A stretch of DNA of 8,068 nucleotides from Gammaproteobacteria bacterium. GTDB lineage: Bacteria; Pseudomonadota; Gammaproteobacteria; Coxiellales; Coxiellaceae. Where the stretch lies: the NCBI GenBank assembly GCA_021774015.1, contig JAJFJO010000410.1, positions 1 through 8,068 of the forward strand, in the 5' to 3' direction. Under the pieces are notes generated by a model, which did not search any database, was not told the origin of the DNA, and was given only the letters and a program-made list of their open reading frames with translations. Below are positions 1-5,464 of the stretch, piece after piece. The position numbers and the translations under genes are program-made. How positions within the stretch are numbered: the first letter of the stretch is position 1; every line of letters begins with the position of its first letter.

Positions 1-480
1 CCGTTTAATTCCTGCGATATAGTCACCCGCCTGGTAAATTGGTGACATACTATTATCATTAACTATAAAATCTACTGCTTCTGGATGCTGATTTTTGAAG
101 TATAGTAGCTCATTATTCATACTATCAGTATCAGCACTCTCACTCTCGGTAACATCATGTTGCGGATTAAATTGTGCTCGACTAGCGCCGCTTACTGGTC
201 CAGGCCCTATTTCATATAATAGCCAATCTACTGAACACTCTACGCCGACATGATTAAGGAAATGAATAATGCGTTTTGCGCCAGAGGTGCTAATGCCACC
301 AAACCGACCATTTTCCCAGCCAATTAAGGTATGAATATTAATATTACTTTGTTCACATAACTCTTTGCGCTTCAAATCGCCCAATGTTCTGAGCCGTCTT
401 AAGCGTTTTGCTCGAGCTTTGGGGGAGTCAGGTGGATCAAATGGCTTTTTTGCCTCTTGATTAATATTTGATTTCTGCAT
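1..480 (-). CDS. XRE/S24 (CI/LexA-like) repressor, partial, 3' end beyond left edge
   Basis: The minus frame is open from an ATG at 480 to the window edge, giving 160 residues with no stop. Residues about 22-92 form a phage-type helix-turn-helix (RAKRLRRLRTLGDLKRKEL, then TLIGWENGRF, ending VDWLLYEIG). After a polar Ser/Asp/Glu linker (about 95-125), residues 136-160 read AVDFIVNDNSMSPIYQAGDY, the serine-motif start of an S24 peptidase fold; Ser144 would be the nucleophile. The Lys of the Ser/Lys dyad would lie outside the window. A strong ribosome site (GGAAGAGG at 496-489) sits 8 bases before the ATG. S24 repressors of this type bind operators as dimers and may self-cleave on RecA activation; whether this one does cannot be judged from the fragment. 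It suggests a nearby prophage, island or stress-controlled locus. Family call is firm, role uncertain. Confidence 0.85.
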   Translation of the reverse strand, partial: MQKSNINQEAKKPFDPPDSPKARAKRLRRLRTLGDLKRKELCEQSNINIHTLIGWENGRFGGISTSGAKRIIHFLNHVGVECSVDWLLYEIGPGPVSGASRAQFNPQHDVTESESADTDSMNNELLYFKNQHPEAVDFIVNDNSMSPIYQAGDYIAGIKR

Positions 481-556
481 TTCAAATACCTCTTCCAATT
501 AAATATGGTCTTATTCTAAGTTCATAAAAGCCTAATAAAACCGTTTTCTTTAATGC

Positions 557-585
557 AGTATCTTAATAACACCAACCATACTCAA
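557..585 (-). promoter_or_regulatory. Candidate sigma70 promoter for the S24 repressor gene
   Basis: On the minus strand TTGAGT (585-580) is followed after 17 bases by GATACT (562-557), each matching four of six consensus bases, about 77 bases upstream of the repressor ATG. The match is modest and AT-rich DNA gives such pairs by chance. Confidence 0.25.
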
Positions 586-836
586 AAATCCTTAATCATA
601 AAAAAACTGGCTATGCAATTCTTGAGTCTAACCGACCCATCACTCATTAGCATCAAAGAAATATCTCAACTCTGCCAATCATCATAGTAAATAATCTCAA
701 CACTTTAGTAAAGGGATAAATGGAATTATTCACGCTTATCATTCCACTCGCATCAAAATAATATGATTTGAAAATTTTTTTTAAATCAAATAATTAACCC
801 TCAGAAAATATTTCTCTCGCCTAATGGATAAATAAG

Positions 837-865
837 TTGAAATTCCACAAAAAAAAGAATACTAT
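837..865 (+). promoter_or_regulatory. Candidate sigma70 promoter for the gene at 989
   Basis: TTGAAA (837-842) and TACTAT (860-865) are separated by exactly 17 bases, with A-rich DNA between them. TATGAT at 863-868 and TATAGT at 870-875 are other possible -10 boxes in the same stretch. Transcription from here would give a leader of roughly 115 bases before the ATG at 989. The -10 lies inside the inverted repeat at 858-878, the usual layout for a repressed promoter. Confidence 0.45.
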
Positions 866-878
866 GATTTATAGTATT
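858..878. promoter_or_regulatory. Perfect 8+8 bp inverted repeat, operator-like
   Basis: AATACTAT and ATAGTATT are perfect inverted copies around the 5-base centre GATTT. The repeat covers the candidate -10 of the promoter above, so a dimeric regulator bound here would block RNA polymerase. One of the two XRE proteins in the window is a natural candidate, but no second copy of the site was found to support that. Read on the minus strand the same repeat is followed by C and eight T, so a weak intrinsic terminator is the alternative reading. Confidence 0.5.
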
Positions 879-884
879 TACAGT

Positions 885-907
885 GGGTGATCAATCCTTA
901 ATCACCC
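885..907. repeat. 7 bp inverted repeat (GGGTGAT/ATCACCC) in leader
   Basis: GGGTGAT (885-891) and ATCACCC (901-907) are perfect inverted copies with a 9-base loop. It would form a GC-containing hairpin in the leader RNA of the gene at 989, just downstream of the candidate start point. No T run follows on the plus strand, so it is not a plain terminator in that direction. It could be an operator half, an RNA-stabilising stem or part of a small RNA. Confidence 0.4.
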
Positions 908-988
908 CCGGCGTGGCAGATATAAGTTAGAGCAAGCTCACCCGAAAGAACAATGTTGAGAGCAAAATATTTAGCCCAAGGGTAAACC

Positions 989-1645
989 ATGAACAAGTTT
1001 AGAGTTGTTATTTTAGGTCCTGAAAGCAATGGACATGAAACTGCAAAATTATTATTTGCAATGTTTTCATATAACAACTCGCTGGAAAATACTTCCCACC
1101 AAACATTAGACACATGTTATACACCTTTTGATATATGCTTAATAACTGAAAAGGCATCAAATATGATACCAAGTGATATGATTACTGAAAGTTCAAAGAA
1201 TGATTCAACTACTATACGAACTAGTAATGATCAAAATGACTTGATAAATGCTGATGTCATTATTTTTGCTTTAGGTATGCCCACCGGGAAGTCAAACTTG
1301 AATGACAAATCAAGCAATCTATTGTTTAACTTATGCATTATTAAGTATATAAAACACATTAAAAACTATGCTAAAAGTGCCTTAATTATAGTGATTGGTG
1401 ATTCTGTTGAACACTTAACTTTTAAAACACAAATAATTACTGGTTTTTCCTCTAAGCAGGTAATTGGGCTGGAACTTGATAGCGATAAATGCCTGCTTAC
1501 ATTACAGCTAACCAAAGAGCTTTTATCATCTGGATATCAAACAACATCAAACACTGTGAATACTCTAGTGATTGAAAACCTGTTATTAACCACTATTTCG
1601 GAAAAACTGGAATATTTTTATAGCAATTACGGTAAAGCGAGTTAG
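989..1645 (+). CDS. Lactate/malate dehydrogenase-like NAD-binding half, probable pseudoenzyme
   Basis: The 218-residue product follows the order of an LDH/MDH N-terminal domain: a beta-strand and dinucleotide loop (VVILGPESNGHETA, residues 6-19), DICLITEK (48-55), a NADVIIFALGMP strand (87-98), a long helix (about 110-127), LIIVIGDSV (132-140), and TGFSSKQVIGLELDSD (151-166), which matches the TGFP..RVIG...LDSAR region. The protein ends about 50 residues later, so the catalytic domain with the active His is absent. The family Arg after the GxP motif is not seen, TNPVD is replaced by GDSVE, and LDSAR by LDSDK, so dehydrogenase activity is unlikely. The glycine loop is also altered. AAGGG at 978-982 is spaced 6 bases from the ATG. 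No remnant of the missing half is evident downstream in 1646-1959. It may bind a nucleotide or a partner. Fold relation is reasonably sure, role unknown. Confidence 0.75.
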   Translation: MNKFRVVILGPESNGHETAKLLFAMFSYNNSLENTSHQTLDTCYTPFDICLITEKASNMIPSDMITESSKNDSTTIRTSNDQNDLINADVIIFALGMPTGKSNLNDKSSNLLFNLCIIKYIKHIKNYAKSALIIVIGDSVEHLTFKTQIITGFSSKQVIGLELDSDKCLLTLQLTKELLSSGYQTTSNTVNTLVIENLLLTTISEKLEYFYSNYGKAS

Positions 1646-1735
1646 TACTGGTATAAGAGTTAAGGTTGTTGCTTTATCTACGCGACTGTCTCAACATAGG
1701 CAAACCCGCTACATAACTTGAAGGCTGCCAGTGAA

Positions 1736-1749
1736 ACATGATGTCATGT
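1736..1749. promoter_or_regulatory. Operator-like palindrome ACATGA-TG-TCATGT
   Basis: Two perfect 6 bp inverted arms flank a 2-base centre. It lies far upstream (about 210 bases) of the next start codon, so its role is uncertain; it could be a distal regulator site or the remains of a terminator. Confidence 0.3.
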
Positions 1750-1802
1750 AATTTCAAAAATATAACCTTATCAGCCTTTATTCTTTAAGATTTTGCCTAT
1801 CA

Positions 1803-1824
1803 ATGCAATATAAAAATATAGCAT
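1803..1824. promoter_or_regulatory. Near-perfect 22 bp palindrome upstream of the XRE gene
   Basis: ATGCAATAT and ATATAGCAT are inverted arms with one mismatch around a 4-base A spacer. ATGCAAT recurs as a direct copy at 1827-1833. Size and symmetry suit a dimeric HTH protein, possibly autoregulation by the XRE regulator encoded at 1960, but this is inference. Confidence 0.35.
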
Positions 1825-1889
1825 TTATGCAATTTACTTCTGAATTTAACCCAAGTATGATTTCATAATGAGATTTTATAATATTGTGC

Positions 1890-1918
1890 TTGCTAAAATA
1901 ATTACCAAGTAGTAATAT
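1890..1918 (+). promoter_or_regulatory. Candidate sigma70 promoter of the 1960-8065 gene set
   Basis: TTGCTA (1890-1895) and TAATAT (1913-1918) are spaced by 17 bases; TATAAC at 1916-1921 is an alternative -10. It lies about 40 bases before the first gene of the cluster, and it is the only sizeable non-coding gap before that gene set. Confidence 0.4.
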
Positions 1919-1959
1919 AACAAATAATTTCATAACAAAATATTTACACGGGTAGCAAT

Positions 1960-2568
1960 ATGGAAAATGAGCGCAAAAAAATTGCACAACGCTTGAAAGA
2001 GGCTAGAGTGACGTCAGGCTTTAAAACAGCGAAGTCCTTCATTGATCAATTTGGGTTGTCTCAATCAACTTACTCATTACATGAGACTGGCCAAAGAGCT
2101 ATTGGTAGTCAAGCGGCAATTTTGTATTGTAAACACCTCAATATTAATATTGACTGGCTCCTCACTGGTGATGGAATAAATCCGCTTCAAAGTGATACTA
2201 TCGAAGACTTTAACCCAAACACTGACCTATCAAGCAACGATGAAGACGGCCAACGGCTGTCTGAAGCAGAGCTCAAACAAATGACGCTAACCACAAAAGC
2301 TAAGCGTCGTGATCTAATTGTTAAGCAAGTTGACCATGAATTATTGTCAATAATCACAAGGGAGATACTTCAACTGTACTCAAAGGATGCGACATATTCT
2401 CTTGAAATTGCCCGGGCTATTTCAGGAATTTATAGCAATATTGAAGAAATAAGTGAGGATGACACAGGGAAACGCTTACTAATAAAACCTTTAATTAACG
2501 CATATAAAATGGGCTTTAGTCGATCTGACGAACTCGAACCAGAGCTCAAAGTTTCAAACCTAGGTTAA
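1960..2568 (+). CDS. XRE-family transcriptional regulator with helical C-terminal domain
   Basis: Residues 5-72 are a typical phage-repressor-type helix-turn-helix: IAQRLKEAR, SFIDQFGLSQSTYSLHETGQRAI (two helices of the HTH around 26-46), and the hallmark end NIDWLLTGDG (63-72). An acidic linker follows (about 73-100), then a helix-rich segment to residue 202 with no S24 serine motif and no other recognised domain. So it should bind DNA but is not a self-cleaving LexA-type repressor; the C-terminal part probably dimerises or binds a partner or ligand. The ribosome site is weak (ACGGGT about 8 bases before the ATG). It is the first gene of a seven-gene same-strand series and sits 43 bases before the first sensor-like gene, so it likely controls this set. 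HTH call is firm; target and effector are unknown. Confidence 0.85.
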   Translation: MENERKKIAQRLKEARVTSGFKTAKSFIDQFGLSQSTYSLHETGQRAIGSQAAILYCKHLNINIDWLLTGDGINPLQSDTIEDFNPNTDLSSNDEDGQRLSEAELKQMTLTTKAKRRDLIVKQVDHELLSIITREILQLYSKDATYSLEIARAISGIYSNIEEISEDDTGKRLLIKPLINAYKMGFSRSDELEPELKVSNLG

Positions 2569-2611
2569 ATTTAAAAGCGCGCTTCCTTTACAATATAGAA
2601 AGGATACTAAT

Positions 2612-3169
2612 ATGTTGGATGACGTCCGGTTAATAGCGGATGCTAGTGCGCTAAATGATTTTAAAAAAAGCTTTCACAAGGAGCTAAATGGGGTTGGTGG
2701 TATCGACCACATTACGCTTCACTTGATTCATAATTCCAGCACATCACACTGCTTAACCACTAGCCGTAATCAGGTGCAACACTATTTAGAAAACCAACAC
2801 TACCTTAGTGACTACAGCCTCATTTCCAACTATGCCAATACACTCCCCTTTTACTCCTGGGATGTATGCGCATCCAGTCAAGCTGCCAAGAATCTAAACC
2901 ACATCAAAAAGAACATCTATGGCTTGCATTCCGGCACTAATTTCATTCGAGAGTTAACTGATAAATTTAAGCTCATATATTCTGTAGCCACATACAGTCA
3001 AGACCCCATGAAACAATACACCTTACTTTCAAATATCAATCTAATCCTAGAGGCTGGTGATTTTTTATATAACACATTTTGTCACTTTTATGAGGATTGC
3101 ACTAAAGATAACTTGCCAAAACTTTCTTTTGAACCATTTCGAGGTGGTTCTAGGGAGTTAACAGCATGA
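2612..3169 (+). CDS. LuxR autoinducer-binding-domain-like protein without HTH (copy 1)
   Basis: The 185-residue product resembles the N-terminal signal-binding domain of LuxR-type regulators. In order: GIDHITLHLI (about 30-39, first strand), CLTTSRNQVQHYLEN (a helix in the place of the PeeW..yY segment), YLSDYSLI (where the family has the ligand-contacting Asp), LPFYSWDV (the LPFxW strand with its conserved Trp), then AKNLNHIKKNIYGLHSGTNF (the A..fGl.sG helix/turn) and KLIYSVAT as the last strand. The family's ligand-binding Trp in the YPEEW segment is replaced by Val/Gln. No GerE helix-turn-helix follows: the protein stops about 45 residues after the domain. AAAGGA at 2599-2604 supports the start. 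It overlaps the next gene by ATGA and is clearly paralogous to it. It may sense a small molecule or dimerise with its sister. Family assignment is by motif order only. Confidence 0.7.
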   Translation: MLDDVRLIADASALNDFKKSFHKELNGVGGIDHITLHLIHNSSTSHCLTTSRNQVQHYLENQHYLSDYSLISNYANTLPFYSWDVCASSQAAKNLNHIKKNIYGLHSGTNFIRELTDKFKLIYSVATYSQDPMKQYTLLSNINLILEAGDFLYNTFCHFYEDCTKDNLPKLSFEPFRGGSRELTA

Positions 3170-3915
3170 GCAATGATACCAATGATGTTAAACTGGCTGT
3201 TGAAAAGGCTGATCTTATTAAACTTGCTAAAGTATTTCGACGTGAAATTGAGGGTATTGCTGGCATCAACCACATTACTATTCATTTGATTTTACCTAAC
3301 CATGAATCCATTTGCTTAACCTCAAGTCACCAGCAAGTTGATCACTATGTTGAGAACAAGTATGGTGATTATGATCATAGCTTGATTTCACGCTATACGG
3401 ATAATCTCCCCTTCTATAGCTGGGAAATATGTCCTCTTAATGAGGAAGCAAAAAAATTAAATCAAATCAAAAAAGACACCTATGGGCTACAATCTGGTAT
3501 GAATTTTGTACGGAAAATTGATGATATAAAAATCATATATTCCGTTGCGACCTTTATCACGGACCCTATCATGCAATTTGTTATGATGTCTAAAGCAAAT
3601 CAAATACTTGAAGCTGGTGATTACCTTTTCAACTCATTCCGTGATATCTATCAGGGACAAACTAAATTTGAGATACCCAAGATAGAAATATTTAAGCCTT
3701 TCACAGGTGGCATTGAGGGTGTTATTCCTAACTACGAATATAAAAACACTGATCAACAAACCGAAATATCCAATCATATTAAAAATCAAATTGCACATTC
3801 CAACCGGAACTTGCAACTCATTAAAAATGACACTCTTGAGGAAATGCTCGATGAACATGCAAAACCTGATGCAAAAAACACTCTTAAAAAGCCAGCGTTA
3901 TGCATTGTCAAATAA
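3166..3915 (+). CDS. LuxR autoinducer-binding-domain-like protein without HTH (copy 2)
   Basis: A tandem paralogue of the preceding gene. Shared blocks include GI.HIT.HLI, the CLT.S..QV.HY.EN helix, SLIS.Y...LPFYSW, A..LN.IKK..YGL.SG.NF.R, IYSVAT and ILEAGD.L.N.F. The Asp and Trp positions of the LuxR ligand pocket are kept; the YPEEW Trp is again lost. Unlike copy 1 it has about 65 further residues after the PFTGG block, hydrophilic and probably helical (about 185-249), with no HTH signature. The ATG lies in ATGA with the stop of copy 1, and AGGGAG (3152-3157) precedes it by 8 bases, so translation is probably coupled. Its last 65 bases overlap the start of the decarboxylase gene. A likely role is ligand sensing, perhaps with the XRE protein as DNA-binding partner; this is inference. 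Confidence 0.7.
   Translation: MSNDTNDVKLAVEKADLIKLAKVFRREIEGIAGINHITIHLILPNHESICLTSSHQQVDHYVENKYGDYDHSLISRYTDNLPFYSWEICPLNEEAKKLNQIKKDTYGLQSGMNFVRKIDDIKIIYSVATFITDPIMQFVMMSKANQILEAGDYLFNSFRDIYQGQTKFEIPKIEIFKPFTGGIEGVIPNYEYKNTDQQTEISNHIKNQIAHSNRNLQLIKNDTLEEMLDEHAKPDAKNTLKKPALCIVK
3838..3842 (+). promoter_or_regulatory. Ribosome binding site deciding the decarboxylase start
   Basis: GAGGA lies 8 bases before the ATG at 3851, inside the end of the upstream gene. It favours 3851 over the far-upstream in-frame ATG at 3707, which would add 48 residues with no family similarity. Confidence 0.7.
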
Positions 3916-4564
3916 AAATGAACTTGGGCCTATTCATGTTATTGGATCCTATAAAAATCTATTGGATAACAAGCTTAAGGGGTTATTGAAATATAAAGAA
4001 ATCAAACCCTTAGGAAATTTTGGCTTGGGCACCTTTGATTTTGTGGATGGAGAAATGATCGCACTAGACGGGAATTTCTATAGAGCAAATGAGGAAGGTG
4101 ATTTAACTCTTGCTGAAGATACTCGCCACTGCCCTTTCGCTATTGTTTGTCAGTTCAATGAACAAAAAGCAGAACAAACTGAAGAAAATGATATTTCCCT
4201 AAAAGATTTTCAAAAAAAACTACTCAATATCAGAAAATGGCACCCTACACAATCTATTGCAATGGCAATAAAGATAGATATCGCTGCCGACTGGATAGAA
4301 TACCGCAGCGAAGAAAATTCCGATGAGAAGGCCAGCTTTGATCATGTTATCAGCCAAGAAAAAAGACATCGGCATGAACAGCAAGCAGGTACACTAGTCG
4401 GTTTTTATTTTGACAACTCTTTAAATGATCTCACATCAAGTGAGTTTCATTTTCACTATGTAAATGCCAATAAAAGTAAAGGCGGGCATCTATACGATTG
4501 CCACTTACAACATGCAACAGCTTACATACAATACTACACCTCCGCTCAAATTGAGCAGATGTAA
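3851..4564 (+). CDS. budA: Alpha-acetolactate decarboxylase family protein
   Basis: Enzymes of this family (AlsD/BudA) convert 2-acetolactate to acetoin and CO2 with a zinc ion. The 237-residue product shows the family signature GNFGLGTFDFVDGEMIALDG (55-74) including the catalytic Glu (Glu68), CPFAIVCQF (94-102), an IKID..ADWIEYRS segment with an Arg (Arg152) at the place of the active-site Arg, and AGTLVGFYF (179-187). The zinc triad is intact as His200-Phe-His202 and His213 in GGH. The C-terminus is shorter than usual: it ends about 24 residues after GGH, so the terminal segment carrying the second catalytic Glu of characterised enzymes is missing or reduced, although Glu235 might serve. 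An in-frame upstream extension to 3707 is unlikely; GAGGA before 3851 decides the start. The 65-base overlap with the sensor gene implies coupling. No acetolactate synthase is adjacent. Family is firm; exact substrate is open. Confidence 0.88.
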   Translation: MNMQNLMQKTLLKSQRYALSNKNELGPIHVIGSYKNLLDNKLKGLLKYKEIKPLGNFGLGTFDFVDGEMIALDGNFYRANEEGDLTLAEDTRHCPFAIVCQFNEQKAEQTEENDISLKDFQKKLLNIRKWHPTQSIAMAIKIDIAADWIEYRSEENSDEKASFDHVISQEKRHRHEQQAGTLVGFYFDNSLNDLTSSEFHFHYVNANKSKGGHLYDCHLQHATAYIQYYTSAQIEQM

Positions 4565-4594
4565 TGTTTCAAATAATCAAGGTGAACTTATATT

Positions 4595-5464
4595 ATGCAT
4601 ACTGAAAACTTAGCTATTGTAACTGGTGCAAGCAAAGGAATAGGCAAGGCACTTGGGCAACGGCTTCTTTCCCAAATGCCTGTTTTATTTATTGCAAAAG
4701 ACAATATGGATGCATTATCCGAACAGTTAAGCGCGCACCCTAACTTTTTTTCTTTAGAACTTGATCTAACAGCAAAAGACATGGCCGAACAACTTGATAA
4801 CTGGTTTAATGATAACGGGCGTGATTTTCGTGTTAGCTACCTTATTCACAATGCGGGAATATTAGAAGTTTGCAAGCTGAGAGATGTGACACAGCAACAA
4901 CTCATTGATTCTTTTAGCATTAACACATTTGCACCCATATTAATAAATCAACTTTTAATAAATAAAAATAAATTTGCTACAACAGCCAAAGTGCTTTATA
5001 TCACGTCATCTGCAGCACGATTAGAATATGGCCGAATATTTGCTGGCTTATCACTGTACAGCTCCACTAAAGCAGCTATGAATGAAATTGCTCTTATAGA
5101 AAAAAGAGAATTTGAACTATTTGATTCTGCTAAAAACATTCTTGTAGGTCGAGCTTATCCAGGTGTGGTAGATACAGACATGCAAAGCTATTTACAGAAA
5201 AACCTGCCTGACCCAATGATTTCTGAACTTAAAACATTACCGTATTTTAACAGCAAAATGTTACGCGAAACACTATTGCCACCATGCATCATCCCACCTG
5301 AAATAGCAGCCGCTTTTCTCGAATGGACGCTAAAACTTACAAGCAAAGATTACTTGCAATCACCGGAATTTGACATTTACAAATGTGAATGGATGCGAAT
5401 AAATTTATTAGATGAACTAAAAGGAGAATTAAAATGCCCAACTCAACAGGTAGAAAAGCTCTAA
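4595..5464 (+). CDS. SDR-family oxidoreductase, sepiapterin/benzil reductase-like
   Basis: A 289-residue classical short-chain dehydrogenase/reductase. It has the cofactor loop TGASKGIG (10-17), LDLT (56-59), HNAGIL (85-90), the helix Asn (Asn110), ITSSAA with the catalytic Ser (138/139), YSSTK with Tyr155 and Lys159, and YPGVVDTDMQ (188-197). The last motif and the reduced-ketone family resemblance point to sepiapterin reductase/benzil reductase-type SDRs. Basic residues at Lys14 and Lys35 suggest NADP(H). An insertion between the Ser and Tyr motifs is slightly longer than usual. AAGGTG (4579-4584) is 10 bases before the ATG, 30 bases after the decarboxylase stop. Next to an acetoin-forming enzyme it could reduce diacetyl or acetoin, or oxidise the alcohol, but the substrate is inferred from context only. 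It is paralogous to the SDR at 7010 and overlaps the next gene by 31 bases. Confidence 0.88.
   Translation: MHTENLAIVTGASKGIGKALGQRLLSQMPVLFIAKDNMDALSEQLSAHPNFFSLELDLTAKDMAEQLDNWFNDNGRDFRVSYLIHNAGILEVCKLRDVTQQQLIDSFSINTFAPILINQLLINKNKFATTAKVLYITSSAARLEYGRIFAGLSLYSSTKAAMNEIALIEKREFELFDSAKNILVGRAYPGVVDTDMQSYLQKNLPDPMISELKTLPYFNSKMLRETLLPPCIIPPEIAAAFLEWTLKLTSKDYLQSPEFDIYKCEWMRINLLDELKGELKCPTQQVEKL
5421..5426 (+). promoter_or_regulatory. Ribosome binding site of the membrane protein gene
   Basis: AAGGAG is placed 7 bases before the ATG at 5434, within the end of the SDR gene. It confirms that the 31-base gene overlap is real rather than a mis-called start. Confidence 0.75.

Larger units (their letters stand above)
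481..988. other. Long AT-rich intergenic region between divergent genes
   Basis: This 508-base spacer separates the minus-strand repressor gene from the plus-strand gene at 989. No convincing gene is seen; a 44-codon frame at 553-687 has no ribosome site. The left part should hold the repressor promoter. The right part holds A/T runs (T8 at 775-782, A8 at 849-856), an ATTTGA/TCAAAT inverted repeat (766-771 and 786-791), a candidate sigma70 promoter, and two hairpin-forming repeats at 858-878 and 885-907. The size and density of repeats suggest a regulatory region or a small RNA gene, but no transcript can be assigned. Confidence 0.6.
1646..1959. other. Intergenic region with palindromes and candidate promoter
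   Basis: This 314-base stretch holds no convincing gene. No clear hairpin plus T-run terminator for the upstream gene was found. It contains the palindromes at 1736-1749 and 1803-1824 and a candidate promoter at 1890-1918, which fits a separate, regulated transcription start for the gene set beginning at 1960. Confidence 0.55.

Noticed and set aside
553..687. 44-codon plus-strand frame starting at ATG 553 in the long spacer
   Set aside because: No Shine-Dalgarno sequence, no recognisable motif and a composition like the surrounding non-coding DNA.
766..791. ATTTGA/TCAAAT inverted repeat around a T8 run
   Set aside because: Six AT-rich base pairs with a 14-base loop are expected by chance in such AT-rich DNA.
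2575..2584. Palindrome AAGCGCGCTT between the XRE and first sensor gene as a terminator
   Set aside because: There is no loop between the arms and no T run directly after, and the neighbouring genes appear cotranscribed; at most a small protein site.
3707..3850. Longer start for the decarboxylase at 3707
   Set aside because: The extra residues are an out-of-frame shadow of the sensor gene with no family similarity, and a good ribosome site precedes 3851.
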